This document shows positions 32,210 to 41,034 of a DNA stretch of 64,000 nucleotides, piece by piece. A model generated the notes under the pieces. The model was not told the DNA's origin and made no database searches. It worked only from the letters and a program-made list of their open reading frames with translations. The position numbers and the translations under genes were made by a program. Every line of letters starts with the position of its first letter. The stretch's first letter is position 1. Origin of the DNA: an uncultured Coriobacteriales bacterium (GTDB taxonomy: Bacteria > Actinomycetota > Coriobacteriia > Coriobacteriales > UMGS124); NCBI GenBank assembly GCA_934636245.1, contig CAKUAI010000019.1:1-64000 (forward strand), in the 5' to 3' direction.

Positions 32210-34264
32210 CTATCCCTCAACCACAATCTCAGGATACGAGCGAAGCTCGTCTTCAACAAGGCCATAGCCCAGGTAGTTGTTCACGTAGTGCTCGGGCCCC
32301 ACGGCATCGCTTCCATCAGCCGCAACCAGGCACACGGCATGCGGGCCGTCGGAAACATCCAGGTAGGCAAGGCCGTTTTCATCAGACTGCACGTCAACAC
32401 GCTCGCTTGCGTCCACCTCGAGCGTGGCGGCGCACCCAGGTAGTGCCGCGCCACTTGCGTCGACCAGGCGCACAACCGCCACCCAGCCAGCAGGCTCGTA
32501 GCCGCCGCGCAGCTGCAGGCGCTCCAACGTGCCCGCATACAGGGGAAGCGAGGGGGACTCGGTGTCATTGTCATCGCCGGCAAGCTCTACCAGATAGTTC
32601 TGGAGTATCTCGAGCTCACCGCCCAAGTCGGCCATGGGGTCGATGCCAGCCACGGCGGCATAGGAGTCACCGCCGGCCATCACGTAGCTGTTGGAGACGA
32701 GCAGAAGGGGCGTCTCGTCGTCGGCAAGGTCGAGCGGCTCAGCCGCGCCTTCGAGCGTGATTGCCTGCACGCGGGCACCCGCTTCGGCGTTGGGGTCGCA
32801 CACGACGTCGCAGCCCGCCATCTGCAAAAAGCCACCCGAGACGGACTCCTGGAGCAGCATGCCCGTCTGCTCATCTTGGCCCGCCATACTGGCAAACGAC
32901 CCCTCGAACAGGTCGCGCAGCACCCGGGGCGTGATCTTCTTCAGAACAACGGTGTTGGAGAAGGGAAACGTCGCCACGAGATTGCCCATCGAAACCACGC
33001 CGCGGGCAAAGGCCTCGCGGATGCCGCCGCCGTTCTCCACGGCGACTACCGGCATGCTCTCCAGTCCCTCGCCCTCGAGATAGGCACCCGCCGCCGCGCG
33101 AAACGCGTCGCACACGACATCGCCCAGATTCGTCTCCACCGCACGCGTGGGGGCGGAGATGGCGTTCTCGGAGAGCCACCCGGCCCAGAGCGTGGTGGGC
33201 GTATCGAAGAGCATCTGCGCCATGAGCGCCTCTTGCTCGGCGCTGACCTCGGCCAGAACTTCGGCCACCTCAGGGGCGGGATCCGTGGCCTGCGCCACAG
33301 TCTCAGGGTCGAGCAATTCCTCGATGGCGGAAACCGAACCGTCAGCATCGAATGCAAGCGTCAACTTGCCGACGTTTGCCAGATTGCAGCCCGTCTGTGC
33401 GATAAGCACGCCGTTGACCTCGATGTTCTCAACCGTGTGGCTATGGCCGTCCACGATGGCGCAGAGCATGGCAGCCTCTTCGGGCTCAAGCTCTGCAGCC
33501 AGGTCCACAGCGCGGCACGACACGGGGCCGTCGCCCAGGTGGCACAGGGCCACGATGGCGTCGACGCCCTGCGCGGCAAGGCCGGCGATGCAACGCCGGG
33601 CCGTCTCGACCTCGTCTTCAAACTGCAGGCCCTCCACGTTTGCCGGGGAGGTACTGTGGCTGGTCGAGGCGGTGGTGATGCCGAAAACGCCGATGTGGCG
33701 GCCCGCGCACTCCAGCACCGCAGTTGCGCCGTCGCCGCATGCGCCCACGCCCGCAAGCAGCGCGTCGCCCGATTCCGTGCGCACGACGTTGGCGCTCAGC
33801 ATCGGGAACTCAGCTGCCTCAGCATTTGTGAGCAGCACTTCCTGGCCGAAGTCGAACTCATGGTTGCCCAGGCACATGGCGTCGTAACCTGCGGCGTTCA
33901 TAAGCTCGATGGCAGAGGCACCCTTGGAGAGCGACACGACCGGCATGCCCTGCGTCGCATCGCCCGCATCAACCAGCAGGCTGTTGGGGGTGGAGGCGTG
34001 CAGGGCCGCCACGTAGTCGATACCAACGGCCGAGGAGCCATCTCCCTGCAGGTGGCCATGGACGTCGTTCGTGTGATAGATGACGACCTGGTCGGCGCGG
34101 GCTCCCTCGCTAGCGAAGGCCTGACCCTGCCCCAACGGCGCCAAGCCAGACGCAGCCGCCAGCGCCGCGGCTCCGCACGCACCTGCGACCACGGCACGGC
34201 GCGTGGGACGAGACGGAGTGGCACCAATTGCAGGGATGACATCGAGGAAGCGGTTATCAGTCAC
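32210..34264 (-). CDS. Exported 5'-nucleotidase / UshA-like hydrolase
   Basis: A 684-residue secreted metallophosphoesterase. A Tat signal (PTRRAVVAGACGAA, residues about 20-33) precedes the calcineurin-like domain with HTNDVHGHL, DAGDATQG, GNHEFDFG and GHSHT metal ligands. The C-terminal nucleotidase domain (about residues 330-560) carries NGGGIRE. A last module of about 120 residues (from about 565) is Ig-like and may bind surfaces. It hydrolyses extracellular nucleotides to scavenge nucleosides and phosphate. The start is GTG at 34264 with AAGGAG upstream. It leads a two-gene operon. Confidence 0.9.
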   Translation of the reverse strand: MTDNRFLDVIPAIGATPSRPTRRAVVAGACGAAALAAASGLAPLGQGQAFASEGARADQVVIYHTNDVHGHLQGDGSSAVGIDYVAALHASTPNSLLVDAGDATQGMPVVSLSKGASAIELMNAAGYDAMCLGNHEFDFGQEVLLTNAEAAEFPMLSANVVRTESGDALLAGVGACGDGATAVLECAGRHIGVFGITTASTSHSTSPANVEGLQFEDEVETARRCIAGLAAQGVDAIVALCHLGDGPVSCRAVDLAAELEPEEAAMLCAIVDGHSHTVENIEVNGVLIAQTGCNLANVGKLTLAFDADGSVSAIEELLDPETVAQATDPAPEVAEVLAEVSAEQEALMAQMLFDTPTTLWAGWLSENAISAPTRAVETNLGDVVCDAFRAAAGAYLEGEGLESMPVVAVENGGGIREAFARGVVSMGNLVATFPFSNTVVLKKITPRVLRDLFEGSFASMAGQDEQTGMLLQESVSGGFLQMAGCDVVCDPNAEAGARVQAITLEGAAEPLDLADDETPLLLVSNSYVMAGGDSYAAVAGIDPMADLGGELEILQNYLVELAGDDNDTESPSLPLYAGTLERLQLRGGYEPAGWVAVVRLVDASGAALPGCAATLEVDASERVDVQSDENGLAYLDVSDGPHAVCLVAADGSDAVGPEHYVNNYLGYGLVEDELRSYPEIVVEG

Positions 34265-34449
34265 GGCGGCTCAGCTCCTTCAGTTTGCGCGCCCAGCAAA
34301 ACCAGAAAGACCGGCCAGACGCATCGCGTGTTGGCAGCATGGTAACAAGTCTTGGCTGTCGCAGACGCGAAGAGAAGGGTCCGAGAACGTAAACGGTTTG
34401 TCCGCAATCGAGTCTCGAAGCCGCGTGCAACTTTTCGCAGTCCCAGGTC

Positions 34450-35040
34450 CTATGGCAAAAGGAGCGCGTCATACAGCATACGCGGCATAACATTCGTCAA
34501 CATATGCGCAGCCTCTTCGGGAGGGGGCGTCGTGTCGAGTCGATACCATTCGGTTAGGATTTTCGTCTCAAGCTTGACCCAGCTGTCCAGGCAAAACATG
34601 AGTTCGTCGTTTATCTCAACCTGTCGGTAGTCCTGAAGCGTTTCAAGCAAGGCGCATTTCCTAAAATGCGGCATGACTGTGCGCTCCGTCGAGATATTGA
34701 GCGTGTATTGAGTCGCAATGCGAAAGAAGTCCTTCTCGCGAGACAACAGGCGGATATGGTTGACGTAGCCCATCTCACAGTCAATGGTGCGCCCCACCTC
34801 TACCAGGTAAAAGCGATGCACGAATGTAGGCCACCACCAGTGAAGACTGTACTTGTCGGCAAAATGTCGATAAAAAGCCTGCCGAGAAATACCCGCCCGA
34901 GCACACAGCTCGGTCACCGTAATTTGATCAAGCGATCGATCGACCGCGTGCATGATTCTCAGTTTTTCCTGCACGTCGGGATCGTCGAGAAAACTGTCGG
35001 GCTCTGGCATCGAAGGCTGACGTCCCATGGCATACCCCAC
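34450..35040 (-). CDS. TetR-family regulator of FrdA/FrdB-like operon
   Basis: A 196-residue TetR-type protein with HTH around residues 35-70 (QITVTELCARAGISRQAFYRHF). The ligand domain is rich in Trp, Tyr and His (SLHWWWPTF), fitting an aromatic effector. ATG at 35040 follows GGGGAGTGGGGT. It lies downstream of and co-oriented with the FrdB-like gene, separated by a perfect 11-base stem-loop at 35051-35084. It could be read through from that operon and also has its own TATACT box (35103-35098 on the minus strand). Confidence 0.82.
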   Translation of the reverse strand: MGYAMGRQPSMPEPDSFLDDPDVQEKLRIMHAVDRSLDQITVTELCARAGISRQAFYRHFADKYSLHWWWPTFVHRFYLVEVGRTIDCEMGYVNHIRLLSREKDFFRIATQYTLNISTERTVMPHFRKCALLETLQDYRQVEINDELMFCLDSWVKLETKILTEWYRLDTTPPPEEAAHMLTNVMPRMLYDALLLP

Positions 35041-35050
35041 TCCCCTGTGC

Positions 35051-35084
35051 GGCGCCGCGCGGTGGCTTGCACACGCGCGGCGCC
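35051..35084 (-). terminator. GC-rich stem-loop between FrdB-like and TetR genes
   Basis: GGCGCCGCGCG (35051-35061) pairs perfectly with 35074-35084. No T tract follows on the minus strand; the TetR ribosome site comes next. It may be an mRNA-stability or attenuation structure rather than a true terminator. Confidence 0.5.
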
Positions 35085-35199
35085 AATCCCTAAGGGAAGT
35101 ATAGTCCCGTCACGAAAAGACCAGGCGATTCAGGCACGGACAAAATGCCATCTCTGTCTGCCTTCCCCACAGGCACGACAGGCAATGGCAACAAGCGAG

Positions 35200-35892
35200 C
35201 TACGCGAGACCGCGCTCCTCGGCGGCGGCCCTCAAATCAGCCCAGGTGCCGAGGTGGTCGATCTCCAACGCCTTGCACACCTCGTCGCATGCACCGCACT
35301 GGATGCACTCGAACAGACCCGCCTGCACAGCCTCAATCACACGATCAACCTGGTCATATGGGTCATAATGACGCAAGGCAATAGCGATAAGCTGCGTGGG
35401 ACCCGCAAACTTCTTCAGACCCTTCTCGGCCACGACGGGGCAGTTTGCCGTGCACACGCAGCAGCGCGAGCAATGCTCGAGCGGATCCATCTTTGCATAG
35501 AGCTCCGGATCGACCGGAACAGCCAGGTCCTCAGCCGTGAGAGCCTTGGCACGCTGACGGCGCATGGTGGAAGCGACACGGTCGGTGACCTTCGTCTTAT
35601 CCACAATAAGGTCGCGCACGACCGGGAAGTTCGGCAGCGGAGCCACGAGGTTCTCGCCTTCCTCGCTCACCAGGGTCACGCACGCCAGGCACGGCTTGCC
35701 GTTGAGCGAAACAGCGCAACGGCCGCAGTCACGCCCTCGGCAGCTGAAATCGAACACGACAGGCTCTTGGCCGTCATTGATGGCCGTAATTGCCTCAAGA
35801 ACAGTCATGTTCTCATGCCAGTCAACCTCATAGTCGACGACGTAGGGCTGCTCGTCAACGGACGGATCGTATTTTTGAATACTAACCTTCAT
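35200..35892 (-). CDS. Fumarate reductase-type iron-sulfur subunit
   Basis: A 230-residue FrdB/SdhB-like protein. Cys51, Cys56, Cys59 and Cys71 hold the plant-type [2Fe-2S] centre. Cys141/144/147/151 and Cys196/199/202/206 hold the second domain's clusters. It has no export signal although its flavoprotein partner has a Tat signal, so co-export bound to the partner is expected. No membrane subunit is present. It lies 44 bases after the flavoprotein gene. It passes electrons to the flavin site. Confidence 0.88.
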   Translation of the reverse strand: MKVSIQKYDPSVDEQPYVVDYEVDWHENMTVLEAITAINDGQEPVVFDFSCRGRDCGRCAVSLNGKPCLACVTLVSEEGENLVAPLPNFPVVRDLIVDKTKVTDRVASTMRRQRAKALTAEDLAVPVDPELYAKMDPLEHCSRCCVCTANCPVVAEKGLKKFAGPTQLIAIALRHYDPYDQVDRVIEAVQAGLFECIQCGACDEVCKALEIDHLGTWADLRAAAEERGLA

Positions 35893-35936
35893 CGCACGTC
35901 TCCTTTACGCGATGGCCGCATGGCGGTATGCCAGGG

Positions 35937-37766
35937 CTAGTCCTCAACCGTGACGACAGGGGCCTTCTCGCACGTGATGTGTCCGTCGTTATAACGGGCA
36001 TGGACGTTGCACAGCCAGTTGGTGTCGTCAACTTCGGGGAACTCGGGACGGAACATATGTCCGCGCGTTTCCTCGCGGAACGCTGCGCTCAGGGCCGCAG
36101 CTTCGGCGAGATCAAGCAGGTTGTAGTTCTCGATAGCGCATTTCCAATCCGTGTTGAACACGCGCGACATGTCACCGAGTGTCATGGACGGCATTTCCTC
36201 GGCACGGATGCGCGCAAGCTCTGCAATACCGGCCTCGATGTCAGCCGTGGGCCGTGCCGGCTGGCAGGCCTGGTAGCAAGCATGCTGAATCATGCGGCGA
36301 ATCTCCTGCGGCCTCTTGCCGCCCGTGCGCCCGAACAACTCATGCAGGCGGTCATATTCGGCACCCACCACGGCCTCATCGAGTGCGGGAAGGTCGAGGC
36401 CATCCATGTAATCAACGGCGCACTTCACGGCATAAGAACCGTTTCGTGGGGCCACGTTGACCGAACTGCCACCCTGAGCGCCCGAGAAACCACCGCCACG
36501 CGCATGGAAAAGACCAGCCAGACCATCGACCATGAGGTGCTCGTCGGCGACGGGGTTGCCCGCGCGCTCGTAGGCCTCAAGGCACACCTCGAGCTTGGTG
36601 CCCTCGACGTCGATACCGAAAACGTCCTTCCACAGCTCGATGTTGCGCTTGTATGTCTCGCCGATGGCCTCGAACGCCTCATGAGACGAGAAGTCCACGT
36701 AAACGCCGCCGTTTTCCGTGCCGCCACCTTCGGCGATGCACTTGGCAATCGTCTGGGTGAACGTAATCTTGTTAAGCGTCGAATAATCCATACCGCGGAA
36801 GAAATAGTTGCCGTCCTTGTCGCAAATGTACTCGCAGCAACCCGAGTCGGCGCCGATGCCGCCTTGGAACGAGCAAGCAATGCCCGTGGGCTCGATGTTG
36901 AGCAGGTCGCACTGGAAGAACTCGTTGCCCTCGAGCGCGCAGCCGTGCCTGAATGCCGCCGCGTCGATATCCCCGGTGTTATCGGGTGAGTTGATGCTGC
37001 GGGCGCCGCATGTGTTCCAGCCATACATCCAGGTAGATGCACCCGTGCAGCAAATCGTGGCCTTTGCACGCACGACACGCATCGTACCCGTGGGGATATG
37101 CAGGCCCATGACGCCGCAGCATACGCCGCCCTGGTCGATGATATCAGTCGCCATGGTTCGGTCGAGAATCTTTACGCCGAGATCTCCCAGGGCATCGAGC
37201 TGGTGGCGCGAGAAGCCACGGTAGATGCCGTAAATGGTTGGGAAGTCGAGCAGAGGCGCAAGCTCGCCCGTCTCGGAGTTGCGCACAAGCAGACCGTAGC
37301 CCATGTTGGCATCGCGCACCATAAGGTTACGATCCTCGCCCATCCAATGCTCGTAGCTGTTTTTCTCGATAGCCTGATTCGTAAGCTCGTTGAGCACGAA
37401 GTCCGTGGATTCCCTCCACGGCAGATCATCACGAACGAAGTTGATGAACTGGTTCCAGTTGTAGCCGGCAGGGCCGCCGAACCCGTGGGGACCCTTTTCG
37501 ATGACAATGACATCCTTGCCGGCATCCACCGCTTCCATGGCAGCTGCCACGCCTGCCAAGCCACCACCGATGATGCAGACATCCGTGTTATAGACCTCGT
37601 AGCTGGCAGGATGACTGACATCAGACCCTGCCTCGTCCTGCCCCTCCGCCTTGGCCTGAGATACCCCGGCAAACGCCGAGGCACCGACCGTCGCAGCTGC
37701 GCCCCCCAGCACAAACTCCCTGCGCGACACGTCTCCCAATGCCTTTGCCGATTTTTCCCTGTCCAT
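35937..37766 (-). CDS. Tat-exported FrdA-like flavoprotein
   Basis: A 609-residue FAD protein of the succinate dehydrogenase/fumarate reductase flavoprotein superfamily. Tat RR is at residues 15-16 (SRREFVLGG). The FAD-binding GGGLAG is at 67-72. A second FAD segment (HARGGGFSGAQGGSSVNVA) replaces the usual HGANRLGSNSL motif, and several active-site positions of true fumarate reductase are not conserved, so the acceptor is probably not fumarate. It pairs with the FrdB-like protein and is controlled by the TetR gene downstream. Copy B of the composite repeat begins about 290 bases upstream. Confidence 0.85.
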   Translation of the reverse strand: MDREKSAKALGDVSRREFVLGGAAATVGASAFAGVSQAKAEGQDEAGSDVSHPASYEVYNTDVCIIGGGLAGVAAAMEAVDAGKDVIVIEKGPHGFGGPAGYNWNQFINFVRDDLPWRESTDFVLNELTNQAIEKNSYEHWMGEDRNLMVRDANMGYGLLVRNSETGELAPLLDFPTIYGIYRGFSRHQLDALGDLGVKILDRTMATDIIDQGGVCCGVMGLHIPTGTMRVVRAKATICCTGASTWMYGWNTCGARSINSPDNTGDIDAAAFRHGCALEGNEFFQCDLLNIEPTGIACSFQGGIGADSGCCEYICDKDGNYFFRGMDYSTLNKITFTQTIAKCIAEGGGTENGGVYVDFSSHEAFEAIGETYKRNIELWKDVFGIDVEGTKLEVCLEAYERAGNPVADEHLMVDGLAGLFHARGGGFSGAQGGSSVNVAPRNGSYAVKCAVDYMDGLDLPALDEAVVGAEYDRLHELFGRTGGKRPQEIRRMIQHACYQACQPARPTADIEAGIAELARIRAEEMPSMTLGDMSRVFNTDWKCAIENYNLLDLAEAAALSAAFREETRGHMFRPEFPEVDDTNWLCNVHARYNDGHITCEKAPVVTVED

Positions 37767-38054
37767 AACTCCCCCTTCGTTCGACTCCTATGCGTCGATT
37801 TCAGACGGGACAGCACGCAAACAGAGGCAGATTACGTTACCGCGATGCGCGGCGCCCCGACCATCTCCAGTGTAAGAAGAAGACGAAAGTTTTCCTGAGC
37901 TGGACGACGGACAATGCGGGGCATTTGTCCGCGATACGGTGACAGATTGGTGAGGTGAACAAGGAGGAATGACAAGACAGCCCAGTCGGTCGATTGGAAG
38001 CCCAGGCTTAAGCGTGACCACTAACACTAGGCGATGAGCAAGTAGTCTCGAAAC

Positions 38055-38455
38055 TGCAATCCCTTCCGCGCCGGTGCCGAAAACAGGGCCGGGAGGGACC
38101 GTCGGGGGAACTCGTCCGTCGTCTCCTAGGGCCAAGCTGGCAGCAAATCGAGTTTCGGAGTAGTCCCGAAGCCGCCTCTGGCAGCGAAACGAGTTTCGGA
38201 GTAGTGATCTCCAAACGAAAGAGTCGCTCTGGACTTCGTGGCGCGAAATTCCGTTGTTAAAACAACAAAATAGACGGAGAACACCCCTTGTGAGACCTCA
38301 GATTCCTTTGAAGAAGGTCCCCAGGACACACAGGGAACGTTTTGACTACTCCGAAACTCATTTGCCTGCCAATGGGGCCGGAAAAACTACTCCGAAACGC
38401 GTTTTGCTGCCAAAAGGGACCTCGGAACCACCCCCGCCGTGCCTCATCCCGCGTG
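38055..38455. repeat. Composite inverted-unit non-coding element, copy B
   Basis: Two plus-strand units (38139-38164, 38180-38205) and two minus-strand units (38345-38370, 38386-38411) of the 26-base motif seen at 3397-3710. A central inverted repeat, here imperfect (GTTGTT-AA-AACAAC core, 38253-38266), separates the arms. The bases around the centre (AACGAAAG, then AGACCTCAG, then GGAACGTTTTGA) and the flanks (CCGGTGCC, GCCGTGCCTC) align with copy A. Relative to copy A it lacks one unit and a segment of about 125 bases. The rest of the gap, 37767-38646, has no gene. Confidence 0.85.
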
Positions 38456-38488
38456 TCCCATCGCGTTTTACGTGCGCCCCCTGCGCCC

Positions 38489-38538
38489 CTCTCGTGCACC
38501 CCCTCACCTCTCGTGCACCCCTTTGCACCCTGGGTGCA
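38489..38538 (+). promoter_or_regulatory. GTGCACC repeat cluster upstream of AAA+/OmpA operon
   Basis: CTCTCGTGCACCCC is repeated at 38489-38502 and 38508-38521, 19 bases apart. A palindrome, TGCACCC-T-GGGTGCA, follows at 38524-38538. These GTGCAC-centred sites lie about 110-160 bases before the first gene of the operon and look like binding sites for a dimeric regulator. Confidence 0.45.
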
Positions 38539-38646
38539 CCAAAGTCGCACCTTTTTGGCAACTCGTCGGCAAGGCTGCTGCGGGCGATACTGACCTCGTC
38601 AAATGCGCGGGACAACGAAAACCGCGCCAACGAGAAAGGACATCGC

Positions 38647-39225
38647 ATGAGCTATTTCGACGAACTTGGACGCATCTTCTCCGACGTGGAAAACGGCCGT
38701 GACGGAGAGGCCTGCGCCGAGACCCCCCTCGAGTGCGCACGCCGCCAGCTCGACGCCGTCCGCACCCCCTACTGCGAGGGCCCGGAGGGCACCTTCCGTG
38801 CCTGCGGTAACCGCCACGGTTGCGGATTTGCCGAGGCGGTTGCGGTCGTCGACCCCGCCACGGGCATGGCAAACGTCGACATCGTCATGAACCAGCGCGT
38901 CACGCCCGAGCTCATGAAGGTGACGAGGAAGCTCTTCCGCCGCCTGAACGCAAGCTTCATCGTGGCGGGCCTCACGGTGGACGACGAGGGCTGGCTGCAC
39001 TTCCGCCCCGAGGAGCCCGTCGACCTCGCCCACGGCGGCGACCTGGCCGACTGCTTGGGCAAGGGCCTCTCCACCGTGCACGCCTACGCCAACGTCGCCT
39101 GCCAGCTTGAGGCGGGCCGCGACCCCTGGGACATCCTGCGCGCCGACAAGGAGGACGACGACTCGAGCAGCGAGTCGAGCGACGACCTCCTCGCCACGCT
39201 GCGCCGTCTCATGGACAACGACTAA
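38647..39225 (+). CDS. Unknown protein, first gene of AAA+/OmpA operon
   Basis: A 192-residue soluble protein with no family I recognise. Residues about 25-160 look like one alpha/beta domain (alternating hydrophobic strands such as ANVDIVMNQ and SFIVAGLTVDDEGWLHF), weakly reminiscent of YbjN-type folds. The last 30 residues are acidic and Ser-rich (DDDSSSESSDD). Four cysteines are scattered (CEGPEGTFRACGNRHGCG). GAAAGGA precedes the ATG. It begins a same-strand run of seven genes with gaps of 80 to 117 bases at most. Adaptor or chaperone roles for the ATPase are possible but only inferred. Confidence 0.65.
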   Translation: MSYFDELGRIFSDVENGRDGEACAETPLECARRQLDAVRTPYCEGPEGTFRACGNRHGCGFAEAVAVVDPATGMANVDIVMNQRVTPELMKVTRKLFRRLNASFIVAGLTVDDEGWLHFRPEEPVDLAHGGDLADCLGKGLSTVHAYANVACQLEAGRDPWDILRADKEDDDSSSESSDDLLATLRRLMDND

Positions 39226-39305
39226 CGCACTCTGCGAAACCGTAACGGTTTCATCCATCACCGCCCATCACCACCAAACGCAATCATCCCACAGGAGGAA
39301 CACCC

Positions 39306-39728
39306 ATGCTTATCAATGCTGAGAAGAACGAGACCGGCCTCGTCGGCAAGGAGATCGCCGGAGTGACCTGGCGTGCCGCGGACGGCGACAGCGTCTACGC
39401 CATCTTCCGCCTGCAGCACCTGAGCTGCGGTGTCACCATCGAGAAGGGTTCTCAAACCCCCTATCTGCGCTTCACCCCGAGCGTGCAGATCCCCCGCGAG
39501 GCACGCCGCGGATTCGAGCGCTTCCAGTTCGAGTGCGACGACGAGGAGATGATCGACCTCTCCTTCGACCCCAAGGACGGCGAGATCGTCTTGCGCCGCG
39601 AGATCCCCAACCGCGACCCCCAGACCATCGAGCGCGCCCTGATGCCCGAGCTCGCCTGGTTCGACGAGCACTTCTACCCCCTCGTCATCGACTACGTCGC
39701 AGGCGTGTATTCCAAGAAGGAGGACTAG
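39306..39728 (+). CDS. Unknown small protein of AAA+/OmpA operon
   Basis: A 140-residue soluble acidic protein. The first 90 residues read as antiparallel strands (GVTWRAADGDSVYAIFRL, then GVTIEKG and YLRFTPSV). The C-terminal helix is rich in aromatics (ELAWFDEHFYPLVIDYVAG). There is no catalytic motif. CAGGAGGAA precedes the ATG, a strong site that implies good expression. It ends five bases before the ATPase gene, so the two are probably translated together and may act as a pair. Confidence 0.62.
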   Translation: MLINAEKNETGLVGKEIAGVTWRAADGDSVYAIFRLQHLSCGVTIEKGSQTPYLRFTPSVQIPREARRGFERFQFECDDEEMIDLSFDPKDGEIVLRREIPNRDPQTIERALMPELAWFDEHFYPLVIDYVAGVYSKKED

Positions 39729-39733
39729 AAATC

Positions 39734-40918
39734 ATGGCGACGCGTGCTGCACAGTATTTCGCCGGCATGTTCGACGTGGGCGCCGAGCCCGACTGGGAAC
39801 GCGTCGCCAAATCCGTCGACCTGCTGGCCGCAAACGACGTGCGCATCGAGTGCCTCTCGGCCGTGGCGGGCAAAGAAGGAAAGATGCACGTGCCCTTCTT
39901 CGCCCGCTCGGGACGCCTGCGCGAGCACCTCGACGGCTCGGCTGACCCGCGTGGCCTCATCGAGGCGATGTGCCCCTACAAGCTCGACTCATACAAGAGG
40001 CTCGACCCTAAGACCGCGGGAACCTTCGCTCTCAAGGCGATGGTGAAGCTCTCGGAGGACAACCACGACACGAGCTTCACCAAGCCCTCCGACCTCAAGC
40101 CGCGCCCCAAGCCCTCCTCCAACCCCGACGACGCGTTCAAGGGGCTCATCGGCCTCGACACGCAGCGTGACATGCTCCGCAAGGTGAGCGCCCTGGTGGC
40201 CAAGCACGGCCGCGGCTCGGTGGAATGCCTGCACATGGCGTTCACGGGCGCCCCCGGCACCGGCAAGACCGAGCTCGCCCACCGACTCCTCGCCCACCTC
40301 GACGCCCTCGGCGTGACGGACGGCTCCGGCACCTTCGTGAAGGCGACCGCCGCCGACCTCGTTGCCCCCTACCTGGGCCAGACGCCCGGCAGGACGCGCG
40401 CCGTCGTGGAGCGCGCCGTGGGCGGGATCCTCTTCATCGACGAGGCGTACTCGCTGCTGTCGGGCGGCGACTACGGCCAGGAGGCCATCGACACGCTCGT
40501 GGAGATGCTCGAGGCCGAGCGCGACAAGCTCGTGTGCATCATCGCCGGCTACCCCGAAGACATCGAGCAGCTCTTCCAACGCAACTCCGGCCTGCGCGAC
40601 CGCTTCGGCCTGCGCGTCACGTTCGACGACTACACGACCGACGAGCTCGCGCAAGTCTTCGATCTCTTCGCGCGCCACCACGGGTTCACCGTGGACCCCG
40701 GCGCCCGCCCCGAGCTCGTGCGCTGCCTGGAGGGTCTGCGCAATAAGCGCGACTTCGCCAACGCCCGCAGCGCCCGCCGTCTCTTCGACCGCGCCGCCAT
40801 GGAATGCGCCGTGCGCTGCGACCGCCCCCTCATCGAGGCTTGCGACCTGCGCGCAGCCTACAAGCAGCCCGACCTGGGCGGCGCCGACGGGCAGCGCACC
40901 GTGGGCTTCGCAGGATAA
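39734..40918 (+). CDS. CbbX/SpoVK-type AAA+ ATPase
   Basis: A 394-residue AAA+ protein. Walker A is GAPGTGKTE at residues 172-180. Walker B is ILFIDEAY with Asp236. The downstream sensor and arginine-finger segments (IIAGYPEDIEQLF, then NSGLRDRF) match the CbbX, SpoVK and EccA clade. The 140 residues before the ATPase core are a private N-terminal domain that probably binds the target. Members of this clade remodel protein complexes as hexamers. It sits in the middle of the operon with a membrane protein and a peptidoglycan-binding lipoprotein, so its client is likely an envelope assembly. Client identity is inference. Confidence 0.85.
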   Translation: MATRAAQYFAGMFDVGAEPDWERVAKSVDLLAANDVRIECLSAVAGKEGKMHVPFFARSGRLREHLDGSADPRGLIEAMCPYKLDSYKRLDPKTAGTFALKAMVKLSEDNHDTSFTKPSDLKPRPKPSSNPDDAFKGLIGLDTQRDMLRKVSALVAKHGRGSVECLHMAFTGAPGTGKTELAHRLLAHLDALGVTDGSGTFVKATAADLVAPYLGQTPGRTRAVVERAVGGILFIDEAYSLLSGGDYGQEAIDTLVEMLEAERDKLVCIIAGYPEDIEQLFQRNSGLRDRFGLRVTFDDYTTDELAQVFDLFARHHGFTVDPGARPELVRCLEGLRNKRDFANARSARRLFDRAAMECAVRCDRPLIEACDLRAAYKQPDLGGADGQRTVGFAG

Positions 40919-41034
40919 GCCTGGCGAGGCGCACCGAACTCGCACTGTTTCGGCGTCTCGTCGAGCGCCGCGCACGGGCCCATAGTGGCCTTGTCAAACG
41001 CGCCTGGGGGCGCACGATAGGAAAGAGAGCGCAT

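Noticed and set aside
38457..38545. CRISPR-like repeats in the CTCTCGTGCACCCC region
   Set aside because: Only two repeats with a 5-base gap, no spacers of constant length and no cas genes anywhere in the window.
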